Assembly (NCBI GenBank): GCA_002344065.1
Contig: DDTK01000014.1
Location: 315,168-379,167, forward strand
DNA: 64,000 nucleotides
Origin: Flammeovirgaceae bacterium UBA2366
GTDB lineage: Bacteria; Bacteroidota; Bacteroidia; Cytophagales; Cyclobacteriaceae
Direction: 5' to 3'
Positions 1 to 7,513 of this stretch are shown piece by piece. Made by a program: the position numbers and the translations under genes. Position 1 is the first letter of the stretch. Each line of letters opens with the position of its first letter. Below the pieces are notes generated by a model that worked only from the letters and a program-made list of their open reading frames with translations, searched no databases and was not told where the DNA came from.

Positions 1-1324
1 ACGTTTTGGTAACACCTTTCTCTGTTACTTTAATTTTCTGATCAAGGTTTACCTGACTTCTGTGTGCTTCATCCGAAATGCAAATCACATTACTTCTTTC
101 TGTGAGCAGTTCAGTGTCTTCCGTAAACTTGTGAATGGTAGTTAGAAAAACACCACCGCTTTGCCTGTCTTGTAGTTTGGTGCGTAAGTCAGCACGACTT
201 TCAACGCTCTCCACGGTGTTATCACCAATGAAACCTTTGGCATTTATGAATTGTGCTGCCAGTTGGTCATCTAAATCTGTTCTGTCTGTAATCAATACGA
301 TGGTCGGGCTTTCAAAATGCTCACTTTTCATCAGAAGCCTTGACAGATAAAGCATGGTGAAACTCTTACCGCATCCTGTCGCGCCAAAATAAGTTCCGCC
401 CTTTCCGTTTCCTTCGGGCTTTTGAGCTTTCTTGATATTTTCATACAGCGCTCGCGCAGCGTAGTATTGTGGGTAGCGGCAAACGATTTTTTCTTCTTTC
501 TTGCTGTTGTCAGGTACATAAATGAAGTTGCGGATAATGTCCCGCAACCTGTTTTTATGAAACATGCCTTGAACAAGCGTAAACATACTATCAATTCCGT
601 CCACATCTTTGGCCAACCCTGCAACTCTGCGCCAACCATAGAAAAACTCATACGGTGCAAAGAACGAACCCGCTTTGTTGTTGACTCCATCGCTGATTAC
701 GCAAAAGGCATTGTATTTAAAGAGTTCGGGAATGTCTCTGCGATAGCGAACGGTTAATTGCTTCCATGCCTCAAAAATGGTGGCTTCCTCACGAATCGCG
801 CTTTTGAACTCAAAGACTACTAACGGCAGACCATTGATGTACACTATGCCATCCGGGATGCGCTTTTCCGTACCAATAATTTCCAGTTGGTTTACAAACT
901 TGTAAATATTGTTGTCTGGCGGATATTGTTCTTCTGGTTCTGCGACAACGGATATTAATTGTTCGGCTTCCGGTTGACGATGTTTGTTTAAACCGGTGTA
1001 ATTGATTAACTGAATGTAAATGTCTTTCTGCTTCCGGTCTTCTCTTTTCAGAATAAACCCATCGGAGAGCATTTTCAAAAACGTTTTATTACTCTCGTAT
1101 AGATCTGAGGCTGAAAGTGATTTGAGTTGAAGTATAATAGAATTGACCTCGTTGTTCGTAATGCCCTGCGGTTTGTATTGTGTTAGAAGGAAACTCCTCA
1201 AATCTTCTTCAATCAAGACTTCATCAGGCTTTCGGATAATGGTAATGCCCAAATGATGGGGAAATCCTTCTTGCCCCAACAACTCAGTAAACGCCCTCTC
1301 TAATTTTTCTTCGGTGAATTTCAT
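1..1324 (-). CDS. hsdR: Type I restriction enzyme R subunit (partial, N-terminal part)
   Basis: This is the ATP-dependent translocase/nuclease subunit of a type I restriction-modification complex. It is open at the left edge, so only about the first 441 residues of a protein usually near 1000 are present. The N-terminal nuclease domain shows an EFKSA-type segment (about residues 170-175), and the SF2 motor begins with Walker A GATGCGKS (about 315-322) followed by a DEAH box. The start is MKFTEEKLERAF. The ATG overlaps the abiEii stop codon by 4 bp (ATGA), so translation is probably coupled. It is the last gene of the operon headed by hsdM. Two shortened copies of its 5' end lie upstream at 3220-3306 and 3765-3800. 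Confidence 0.95.
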   Translation of the reverse strand, partial: MKFTEEKLERAFTELLGQEGFPHHLGITIIRKPDEVLIEEDLRSFLLTQYKPQGITNNEVNSIILQLKSLSASDLYESNKTFLKMLSDGFILKREDRKQKDIYIQLINYTGLNKHRQPEAEQLISVVAEPEEQYPPDNNIYKFVNQLEIIGTEKRIPDGIVYINGLPLVVFEFKSAIREEATIFEAWKQLTVRYRRDIPELFKYNAFCVISDGVNNKAGSFFAPYEFFYGWRRVAGLAKDVDGIDSMFTLVQGMFHKNRLRDIIRNFIYVPDNSKKEEKIVCRYPQYYAARALYENIKKAQKPEGNGKGGTYFGATGCGKSFTMLYLSRLLMKSEHFESPTIVLITDRTDLDDQLAAQFINAKGFIGDNTVESVESRADLRTKLQDRQSGGVFLTTIHKFTEDTELLTERSNVICISDEAHRSQVNLDQKIKVTEKGVTKT

Positions 1325-2322
1325 TTCTTCTCTTCTACATCAATGTTCCATTCTATGCCCGTTAATCTTTCCTTTATCATTTTAAGAATTGCCAAAACCG
1401 ATTCATCTTGCGGGAAACTTCCGTAAACTAATTTTTTGAAATCGCCATTGTAGGTAGCTTTCAACTCACCCCAAACCTTATCCATATCTTTAAAGATAAG
1501 CGCTTTGTTAGGATGATGCGCAAGCCACGCATTATTGTTCTTGTAGCTTTGTACGTCATCGTTAGCGACTTTTAAGAGCATGATAGCGAATGCCTCTGAT
1601 TGAAAAAACTCAGCAAACTCCTTTTGATTCAACAATTGGTGCAGGTCGTACGCATGTCTTATCTTTTTCTTCAAATCGTCAATAGCATTTTCTCCATACG
1701 AGAATCTGACAAGGCTCATTATTTTTTCACACACCGTTCGGGTTGGCTCCAGCACGCGAACATCGAAAGGCAGCACGCCATTCGCTTCGGCAATCGCAGC
1801 CTGATTGTTACTCAGCATCATTTCACCAACCAATGAAACTACTTGCTTTGTGGTGTAGGGCTCAAAATAGCCAAGCCATGTTGCTTCCACTACAATTACA
1901 TCACGAATCTGACCATAGTCGCCTTTGAACTCCTTTTTATAAGTGTGCGCGGTTTTCCGGTTCATTCCCATTTTTTGTGTGAGCCCTTCTATATCAACCT
2001 CTGGCAGAACTGCACTCACCACCTCACTGATGGTTCTGATTTTGGTAGTCATCCTGTTATTTGACTCGCCTTCACGTCTTAATACTACCAAGTCAATATC
2101 TTCCGAAAACCTATCTATCGTTTTGTAACACTTTGATAAAGCTGTGCCTCCTTTGAATACGGTATCAGCTCCGATTTCATGATTGAAAAGTGTGTAGAGT
2201 ACATAGGTGACCCAATAATCCTTTTCAATATAGATTGGTAATATCTTCCTCTGGTCTGAAGTAAACTGAATAGCTTGCCTGAAAAGTGTTTTGTCTTCGT
2301 GTAGCTTCATACGATATTCCAT
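1321..2322 (-). CDS. AbiEii-type nucleotidyltransferase toxin
   Basis: A 333-residue protein of the AbiEii/DUF1814 nucleotidyltransferase family, the toxin half of type IV-like AbiE toxin-antitoxin and phage abortive-infection systems. The family signature GGTALSKCY followed by a SEDIDL segment (about residues 57-78) provides the glycine-rich and acidic metal-binding motif of the polymerase-beta fold. The gene starts inside the 3' end of the abiEi-like gene (16 bp overlap), the usual arrangement for the pair. Its stop overlaps the hsdR start. The family assignment is firm. Activity against phage is inferred from the family, and the target in this cell is unknown. Confidence 0.9.
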   Translation of the reverse strand: MEYRMKLHEDKTLFRQAIQFTSDQRKILPIYIEKDYWVTYVLYTLFNHEIGADTVFKGGTALSKCYKTIDRFSEDIDLVVLRREGESNNRMTTKIRTISEVVSAVLPEVDIEGLTQKMGMNRKTAHTYKKEFKGDYGQIRDVIVVEATWLGYFEPYTTKQVVSLVGEMMLSNNQAAIAEANGVLPFDVRVLEPTRTVCEKIMSLVRFSYGENAIDDLKKKIRHAYDLHQLLNQKEFAEFFQSEAFAIMLLKVANDDVQSYKNNNAWLAHHPNKALIFKDMDKVWGELKATYNGDFKKLVYGSFPQDESVLAILKMIKERLTGIEWNIDVEEKK

Positions 2323-3032
2323 TTTCCGGCAGTACGCAGCAAATTTCCTGCACCTTTCAATTTATACTTTGTAATCGGGTTTATCGATTTATACAACGGT
2401 TCAATTAATGAACTTTCCTTTAATTCTTCCAACAGTGCCCCTAATAGAGCTTTTGTAACGGGCGGATATTTTAAGGCCAGACGAACCATGGTGCCCTTAT
2501 CTTTTTCGGATAAGTTCTTGATGATGCTTAACAGACGTTTACAGGAAGTCTCAATGGTTGCATCCGGTATCTTTTTGATATAGCGGATGGAATCCAGAAT
2601 TTGTAATAAAGGTATGTTCTCTTTGGTGATGGTGTTTTTCTGCCTGATGAATGAAATGAAGTAGCGTTCTCTTTTAAAATTAGGACGTATCTGATTTTTA
2701 CCGATTTGAATGATATTGCTTACCTGCGTGGTTAAGCCCAATTGATTATAAATACTGTAACCGGTAAGGTAGCCCACAATTTTACCATCCTCTTCCAGCA
2801 GGTCTTTTACTACTTGTGCCTGATTGGGCTGTAGAATTCCGAAAGGAGTGTTTTCGGGTTTGTAGTACTTGCCCTTGGAGAGTTTGGCTATTTTGCCGGC
2901 CTTTACCATCCGGTTAAGGGCTTTTATGACAGCTTCCTTCTTATTCACCTCTGCTATAAAATCGGCATAGGTGAACACATAGCCCTTGGGGAGCCTGTCT
3001 ATTGTAAGTGCTATGTATTCAGGTGTTTTCAT
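2307..3032 (-). CDS. AbiEi-type antitoxin / transcriptional regulator
   Basis: A 241-residue protein with an N-terminal winged-helix region (about residues 1-60, with a segment like LNRMVKAGKIAKLSKGKYY) and a C-terminal region, matching the AbiEi antitoxin family. Such proteins repress their own operon by binding inverted repeats and neutralise AbiEii by a mechanism that does not need direct binding. A perfect 10-bp inverted repeat lies 30-60 bp upstream at 3063-3092, next to a TACCTTTG -7 box, which fits autorepression. It is followed by the overlapping toxin gene. This pair therefore has its own promoter inside the restriction-modification operon. Confidence 0.87.
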   Translation of the reverse strand: MKTPEYIALTIDRLPKGYVFTYADFIAEVNKKEAVIKALNRMVKAGKIAKLSKGKYYKPENTPFGILQPNQAQVVKDLLEEDGKIVGYLTGYSIYNQLGLTTQVSNIIQIGKNQIRPNFKRERYFISFIRQKNTITKENIPLLQILDSIRYIKKIPDATIETSCKRLLSIIKNLSEKDKGTMVRLALKYPPVTKALLGALLEELKESSLIEPLYKSINPITKYKLKGAGNLLRTAGKWNIV

Positions 3033-3047
3033 TCATTATGGCACTTT

Positions 3048-3055
3048 CAAAGGTA
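3048..3055 (-). promoter_or_regulatory. -7 box of the abiE promoter
   Basis: Read on the minus strand this is TACCTTTG, the Bacteroidota -7 consensus TAnnTTTG, 16 nt upstream of the abiEi ATG. The operator-like inverted repeat at 3063-3092 covers the -33 region, so a bound repressor would block polymerase. Confidence 0.6.
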
Positions 3056-3062
3056 GCTAATT

Positions 3063-3092
3063 TGTCCAGTTTATTAGTTAAAAAACTGGACA
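3063..3092. promoter_or_regulatory. Inverted repeat, probable AbiEi operator
   Basis: Perfect arms TGTCCAGTTT and AAACTGGACA around a 10-nt spacer. Position (just upstream of the -7 box) and symmetry fit the known autoregulation of abiE operons by AbiEi. Binding itself is inferred. Confidence 0.6.
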
Positions 3093-3114
3093 TTTTGGAA
3101 ATTCTACAGGGGGT

Positions 3115-3137
3115 GGGTAACTTTCGAGAAGTTACCC
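3115..3137. repeat. Second inverted repeat upstream of abiE
   Basis: Arms GGGTAACTT and AAGTTACCC with a 5-nt loop, between the abiE operator and the truncated hsdR copy. It could end transcription arriving from upstream (there is no long T-run) or be a second operator. Its role is not decided by the sequence. Confidence 0.4.
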
Positions 3138-3219
3138 ATGGGCTAAAATGCTTCTGCTCTACAAGCCCAATTATAGTAGTACACTCCCTCCAACTCCGGT
3201 TACACAAACACCAATACTT

Positions 3220-3306
3220 CTAGCCTACTCTTAAATCCTTGAGAAACCCTTCTTGACCCAACAGCTCGGTAAATGCCTTTTCTAATTTTTCTTCGGTGAA
3301 TTTCAT
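3220..3306 (-). pseudogene. Truncated copy of the hsdR 5' end (28 codons)
   Basis: A short open frame beginning MKFTEEKLEKAF and continuing TELLGQEGF exactly as the intact HsdR does, then diverging (LKDLRVG) and stopping. At nucleotide level it is clearly related to 1262-1324 but diverged, mostly at third codon positions, so it came from a different hsdR allele. It lies between the AlbA_2 remnant and the abiE pair. It looks like a scar marking where hsdR once began, with later DNA inserted behind it. Confidence 0.8.
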
Positions 3307-3348
3307 TTTTCCGAAGTTATCCGAAGCTTTTCCGAAGTTTTTCCGAAT
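3307..3348. repeat. Short tandem repeat, about 10-11 bp unit
   Basis: Four imperfect units of the form TTTTCCGAAG (CTTCGGAAAA on the minus strand) directly in front of the start codon of the truncated hsdR copy. Within the minus-strand transcript this is the untranslated gap after the AlbA_2 remnant. Confidence 0.7.
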
Positions 3349-3369
3349 CCCAATGCCTTCATCTCTACT

Positions 3370-3765
3370 TCACTTTTGTTTAATGATTACCCAATGCCCC
3401 GAACGATCACTACCTACCCGCTTGATGAAGCCTTTATCCTTCAATGCTTTAATGTTTTTATCAATTGCAGTAGTGCTGATTCCTACTGCATCTGACATTG
3501 CTTTTTTCGATACTCTGGGGTTCTCCCTAATCATGTCAAGCATCTTTAACTGGCTTTCTACCAACCCATCTACCAACCCATCTACCAACTCATCTACCAA
3601 CTCATCTACCAACCCTTTTCCTGGTCTAAATAAAGTTACTTGCATGCCACCGTCCATCTCAATCATTTCTGGCTCTGGCAGGCCGGCCTCTATACAGGAA
3701 TTGATAATTTTAAGTGTACCTCTTTCCCAGCTTTGCTTGTATTCTATATTTTGGCGTTCGCTCAT
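3370..3765 (-). CDS. AlbA_2 / RecG-like C-terminal remnant with winged helix
   Basis: A 131-residue protein. The first 13 residues (MSERQNIEYKQSW) match the start of AlbA_2-domain (schlafen-like) ATP-binding proteins. The text then jumps to the far C-terminal part of the same family (RGTLKIINSC, GLPEPEM, DGGMQVTLF), followed by an LVDELVDGL-type repeat and a winged helix with a KKAMSDAVGISTTAID segment. Most of the usual roughly 400-residue body is absent, so this appears to be an in-frame internal deletion. The start overlaps the stop of an 11-codon hsdR remnant (TAATG). It may be a decaying gene, or a retained DNA-binding regulator. Function unknown. Confidence 0.7.
   Translation of the reverse strand: MSERQNIEYKQSWERGTLKIINSCIEAGLPEPEMIEMDGGMQVTLFRPGKGLVDELVDELVDGLVDGLVESQLKMLDMIRENPRVSKKAMSDAVGISTTAIDKNIKALKDKGFIKRVGSDRSGHWVIIKQK
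3558..3613. repeat. 12-bp tandem repeat inside the AlbA_2 remnant
   Basis: About 4.7 copies of CTACCAACCCAT / CTACCAACTCAT. On the coding (minus) strand they give the LVDE/LVDG four-residue repeats linking the AlbA_2-type C-terminus to the winged helix. The unit is a multiple of three, so copy number can change without breaking the frame. Confidence 0.85.
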
Positions 3766-3800
3766 TATGCCTTTCCCAATTTTTCTTCTGTAAACTTCAT
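3765..3800 (-). pseudogene. 11-codon hsdR start remnant
   Basis: The open frame MKFTEEKLGKA begins on the last base of the TIR-like gene's stop (TGATG), and its own stop overlaps the start of the AlbA_2 remnant (TAATG). It repeats the first codons of hsdR, with changed codons and a one-residue difference. It is too short to act as a protein, but is placed so that it could pass ribosomes from one gene to the next. Confidence 0.75.
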
Positions 3801-4504
3801 CAATCCATATTTACGTGGACATCATATGATTCAGCATCATCTTTAATTTCAATTGCCTTTTCAATGTAGTAATCACTGTTATTGTCGCTCATAAAATCCT
3901 CCCACTTTACTGTCTTTATTAATGAAGGCTCACTTTTCGTATGTATCTTCGTTCCACTACATTCACGAAATTCCTTCTCAAGTATATTAAACATATTATC
4001 TCTTAGTATTTTGAATAATTGGCCTATGTGATGCGTAATGCTATTACAACTTGGATTTGATGTATAATACCAATTATAATTTCCTGTCTCGTCAGGGAGA
4101 ACAACTCCTAATACAGCATTCATTTGCTTGGTATTTCCACCAGTTGGTACAACTCTAAGCGAATATGAAATTTCCCATGGTATCCATTGTTCATTTTCGC
4201 TTTTTGAAGCATCTTTCATACCCTTTGAGATAACCACAATAGTTACGCTACACTGCCTGATTCTTTGCTTCAACAATGTTTCAATCGTTTCGTCAGAGAA
4301 GTCGTCTAGACTTTCATCGTCTTTCTCTCCTAAGTTGATATTGTCTCTTCCAATTTTATCTTGAAGCTTATCAACATAATCTCGGACTCTTGTATTTCTC
4401 TGAACAAATGTCAGTTTACCATTAACTTCCTCGTAGAAATAGTCTTGAAGTTTTGCAACCAGTTCATCTTTATACTTATATGAAACAAAAACTTTTCTTG
4501 CCAT
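3800..4504 (-). CDS. TIR-like (ThsB/DUF1863-like) protein
   Basis: A 234-residue protein with a TIR-like fold of the ThsB/DUF1863 type. It starts with a beta strand VFVSYKYKDE, has a hydrophobic strand VTIVVISKGM (about residues 99-108), and then WIPWEISYSL (about 117-126), which carries the conserved Glu expected near the active site. ThsB proteins of Thoeris make a cyclic ADP-ribose type signal from NAD on infection. It lies 5 bp downstream of the SLOG gene and at the end of a three-gene module. No membrane segment is seen. The fold assignment is good. Signal synthesis is inferred. Confidence 0.75.
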   Translation of the reverse strand: MARKVFVSYKYKDELVAKLQDYFYEEVNGKLTFVQRNTRVRDYVDKLQDKIGRDNINLGEKDDESLDDFSDETIETLLKQRIRQCSVTIVVISKGMKDASKSENEQWIPWEISYSLRVVPTGGNTKQMNAVLGVVLPDETGNYNWYYTSNPSCNSITHHIGQLFKILRDNMFNILEKEFRECSGTKIHTKSEPSLIKTVKWEDFMSDNNSDYYIEKAIEIKDDAESYDVHVNMD

Positions 4505-4509
4505 AAATT

Positions 4510-5106
4510 CTACATTTTATTGAGTAGTAAATCTTGGAACAAAGACATATAGGCATAATCCTTCTCAAGTCTTTGATTTTTAAAATTGTTCGGAAGCAGC
4601 GTATTATATACAATTCTGGTTGCTGCTCCTGTACTTGCAATTGGCAGTAATAATGCTTCAGGATGTAATTCTCGAAACATTTTAAATTCATCTTCTATAC
4701 CGTTCATACCGCCAATGAAGACAGCTGCTGAAAATGTATTTTCCGAAAACATTCTCATCCTCATATGTTCAATGCTAGTTGCTACACTTTCCTTTCTTTC
4801 AGTAAATTCAATGTTTTCAAATTTATTATTATCATCTGGAAATTTATCGCTGAACCACATTGATTGATATAACCTGACATGCTCCTGAATATTCAAGTCT
4901 AGTTTGTCCATCACATAATATATAAGAGGTGTAATTGATGGGTGACCTCCCCAAATAATTCTATGATGAGGTAAAACCACAGTAGCTAATGCAATAACAG
5001 CATCCCTAATAGCAATTATATCTGCCGTCCCAATGTACTTTGGGTCTCTATCAGGCAACGGAACACTTGCTGAAAGGAAAATATTTTTCATCTTGATTTT
5101 AGCCAT
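4510..5106 (-). CDS. SLOG-domain protein (putative nucleotide-signal sensor)
   Basis: A 198-residue protein resembling SLOG (SMF/DprA-LOG) Rossmann-like domains. It opens with KNIFLSASVPL and has RDAVIALATVVL, a GGHPSITPLI loop (about residues 53-62), and AAVFIGGMNGIEDEF (about 128-142), the pattern of a nucleotide-binding GG loop. In Thoeris ThsA a SLOG domain senses the cyclic ADP-ribose signal. Here the SLOG stands alone between two TIR-type genes, overlapping the upstream TIR gene by 19 bp. No catalytic effector domain is fused to it. It may regulate the neighbouring TIR protein by binding a nucleotide signal. This role is inferred from context. Confidence 0.68.
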   Translation of the reverse strand: MAKIKMKNIFLSASVPLPDRDPKYIGTADIIAIRDAVIALATVVLPHHRIIWGGHPSITPLIYYVMDKLDLNIQEHVRLYQSMWFSDKFPDDNNKFENIEFTERKESVATSIEHMRMRMFSENTFSAAVFIGGMNGIEDEFKMFRELHPEALLLPIASTGAATRIVYNTLLPNNFKNQRLEKDYAYMSLFQDLLLNKM

Positions 5107-6272
5107 GGTTCAAACTCTTGTTTTCTCAGCGTCTTAATATCCTTTTTAAAATTGTCGTTAAGCCAATCCAAATGCTTCAACCATTTATCGCGTATTCTTA
5201 AATCATCATAAATTAGTCTGATAGAAACATCTTTGTAACCCATTAATTCCTTTTTAACTTCAGCTGACTGACAATTTTTGGATTGCGGTATTCCGATGGT
5301 AGGAATATAGATTACTCTTTTCCCATCTGGTAAGTCTTCCGTTAATATTTTCTCAGGCTGGACGGTTACTGCCCTTCCGCTTTTTGCAGCGATGTTTCTG
5401 AACTCCGTTATAAGGTTATCTTGTCTTGCAGCCAAATTTCGAGCTCTAACAGACTCAACCTCTTGCAATATTTTCTTAATAGACTCGGAACTGAATTTTG
5501 GTTTGTCTTTATCTGTCTCAACATAGAGCTTATCAATAAAATTATCTTCAATTAGCTGAATTGGATAGCTTAGGTACGATGTTGGGTCAATATCTTTAAT
5601 CTTGTGATTTGGCCAGACTAATTGCACAATCCCAATTTGTTTAGCCCCAGCTTCGGCTAATTCTTCTTTGCACCAATGCCTTTCTAAAAAGCCTGGTGTA
5701 TTAAGCAATACAATCACATCGCAGTCAGTCATTCTGTGCCACAACTCGTCTTGGAATGGCTCACCCATTCCAATAGAATGAGTATCCAAAAACACATCAA
5801 AGTTATGGGATTCTAATGCTTCAAATAGTTGAATAGCTATAGAGGTTGATTCACTTCTTCTATAACTAATAAAAATCTTTCTGGTTTCTCGCAGCAACTC
5901 GAAGGCCTGTAAAACAATATTGGAGATTCTATCCAATTCAGTTGCGCTATAGTGTAGACCATTTTGGTTTGAAAGTATGGCCGGAATATCAGTACTAAAC
6001 GAGCCAAAGAATATTGGCAGTATCATTGTACCATCTTTGACAAGTTTCTCTGCAATGCTCAAATCTTTAAAATCACCAGCAACATCTCCAAAGTAAATTC
6101 CAAATGCAGGTTGGTTGCCTAGATATTCCGAACCAAAATTATTTGCATCAATAATTTTTATCATATCCCCAACTAAGCCCAAATCTTTCAGCTTTCTCTG
6201 TATATCATCAGAAATGCTATTTCTCACAGAATCATTTTCACCCAAAAAAATTAGTTGGTATCTGTATTTCAT
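5088..6272 (-). CDS. TIR-domain protein, probable NAD-cleaving effector
   Basis: A 394-residue protein. Residues about 1-125 form an N-terminal region of unrecognised type. A TIR domain follows, from RKIFISYRRSES (about 130) through FLDTHSIGMGEPF to DVIVLLNTPGFL and WCKEEL (about 200), where the Glu corresponds to the catalytic residue of NAD-hydrolysing TIR domains. The C-terminal roughly 120 residues are unassigned. The start overlaps the hsdS stop by 4 bp, so it is translated as part of the restriction operon. NADase activity is inferred from the family. With the SLOG and ThsB-like genes it forms a coherent three-gene module. Confidence 0.8.
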   Translation of the reverse strand: MKYRYQLIFLGENDSVRNSISDDIQRKLKDLGLVGDMIKIIDANNFGSEYLGNQPAFGIYFGDVAGDFKDLSIAEKLVKDGTMILPIFFGSFSTDIPAILSNQNGLHYSATELDRISNIVLQAFELLRETRKIFISYRRSESTSIAIQLFEALESHNFDVFLDTHSIGMGEPFQDELWHRMTDCDVIVLLNTPGFLERHWCKEELAEAGAKQIGIVQLVWPNHKIKDIDPTSYLSYPIQLIEDNFIDKLYVETDKDKPKFSSESIKKILQEVESVRARNLAARQDNLITEFRNIAAKSGRAVTVQPEKILTEDLPDGKRVIYIPTIGIPQSKNCQSAEVKKELMGYKDVSIRLIYDDLRIRDKWLKHLDWLNDNFKKDIKTLRKQEFEPWLKSR

Positions 6273-7513
6273 ACTCTTAAATTCTCTACAGTTGCCAACT
6301 TAGACAGAAGCAATTCCTTCAGTTCTGTTAGCTTTTGGTTTCCTTTTATTTTCCGAAGAATGGTTTCGATAATCGGCTTCCCGATTCTATTGAATTTTTG
6401 TATTAGGTCGCTTGTAGGATAGAGCATTTGAATTTCTTGAATTTGACTATAACTAATATTTGCTTGTGCACTATCTCCACCAACACTTTTGATTTCATTT
6501 TGTACAAAATCATGTAAAAGGTTGAAATATAGGAAAGCTGCCCTCTCAATTGGCTTCCTACCTAAATCAAACATTCCAACTCGTTGATTTACTAAAATTG
6601 TATCATTAAGCTCAGGAACTAATCCAATTTTACCAATTGTTGCTCCTGTCATTGCTATGACTATATCACCTTCTTGAACTATATAGTTTTTTGCCTTTTC
6701 CACTTTATCATTACTCACAAAATCTAGCGAATAGGCATCAATTGTGTTATTGTTGATACTTCCGATTTTAATAACAGGAATACCCGAACTTTGCCACCAC
6801 TCACTTTTAAATGCAAAACCTGACTTAACTTTAGAATATTTTCCAATTGAGGCAATCTGAAAATCCTTCGGAATCTCTTTACCCAATTCCTCATTCCAAA
6901 TCATTTCACCACCATTACTTTTATAGGGTTTGCCGCTTTCATCCGGAAATTCAAACTCCACAAACCACTGCTTATAAATTACCTGAGCTGTTTCTTCCAG
7001 TTTTTGTATCAGTTGTTGGTTTAGGGCTATGCGGTTTTGGATGGTGTTGTATTCTTTTACGATTTCTCGCTGTTTGTCAATGTGGGGAACGGGTAACATC
7101 ACGTTGCACATTTCTTCCCAATCAAAAATTTCTCTGGCGCTTCCATGGCTTTTGAATCTTGCATATCGATCAAACTCAGGCCTACGAAACCACATCATTA
7201 AATATTCAGGATCAAGTTCTCTATGATCTTTTACCTCAAAAGGAATATAAGCCTGAGAAATTAATGCTTTGTCAAAATCATTAAACAGGGCAATGGTAAT
7301 TTTATCGCCATTTCGAGATGTTACAGGGCCATAAGCAAACTGATTTCTTTCAATGATTCTATATGTTGACATATCCGTTCCAATAGTGTTAGCAATAGAA
7401 GGAATAAATTTCTTCTGAATGCTTAAACCTACTAAAGGCAAATCACCCAAATCATTATTTCGTCCAACTACTGGCTGAATGTATTTGCCTAATGGCTTAT
7501 AATTTGATTTCAT
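6269..7513 (-). CDS. hsdS: Type I restriction-modification specificity subunit S
   Basis: A 414-residue DNA-recognition subunit. It has two target-recognition domains, each followed by a conserved helix. The first ends near VPHIDKQREIVKEYNTIQNRI with LIQKLEETAQVIYKQWF, and the second ends in LTELKELLLSKLATV. The second domain contains the typical SGFAFKSEWW and GDIVIAMTGATIGKIGLV text. S subunits choose the bipartite target for both methylation and cleavage. The gene overlaps the end of hsdM by 17 bp and the start of the TIR gene by 4 bp. Normally hsdR would follow directly. Here about 4.9 kb of accessory genes separate them. Confidence 0.95.
   Translation of the reverse strand: MKSNYKPLGKYIQPVVGRNNDLGDLPLVGLSIQKKFIPSIANTIGTDMSTYRIIERNQFAYGPVTSRNGDKITIALFNDFDKALISQAYIPFEVKDHRELDPEYLMMWFRRPEFDRYARFKSHGSAREIFDWEEMCNVMLPVPHIDKQREIVKEYNTIQNRIALNQQLIQKLEETAQVIYKQWFVEFEFPDESGKPYKSNGGEMIWNEELGKEIPKDFQIASIGKYSKVKSGFAFKSEWWQSSGIPVIKIGSINNNTIDAYSLDFVSNDKVEKAKNYIVQEGDIVIAMTGATIGKIGLVPELNDTILVNQRVGMFDLGRKPIERAAFLYFNLLHDFVQNEIKSVGGDSAQANISYSQIQEIQMLYPTSDLIQKFNRIGKPIIETILRKIKGNQKLTELKELLLSKLATVENLRV

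Noticed and set aside
3558..3613. Regular repeats that resemble a CRISPR array
   Set aside because: The units are 12 bp without spacers and code for LVDE/LVDG residues in frame. No array or cas gene is present.
3800..6272. A classical Thoeris system
   Set aside because: No SIR2 domain is present and the SLOG protein has no fused effector, so it is reported as a Thoeris-like candidate and not as Thoeris.
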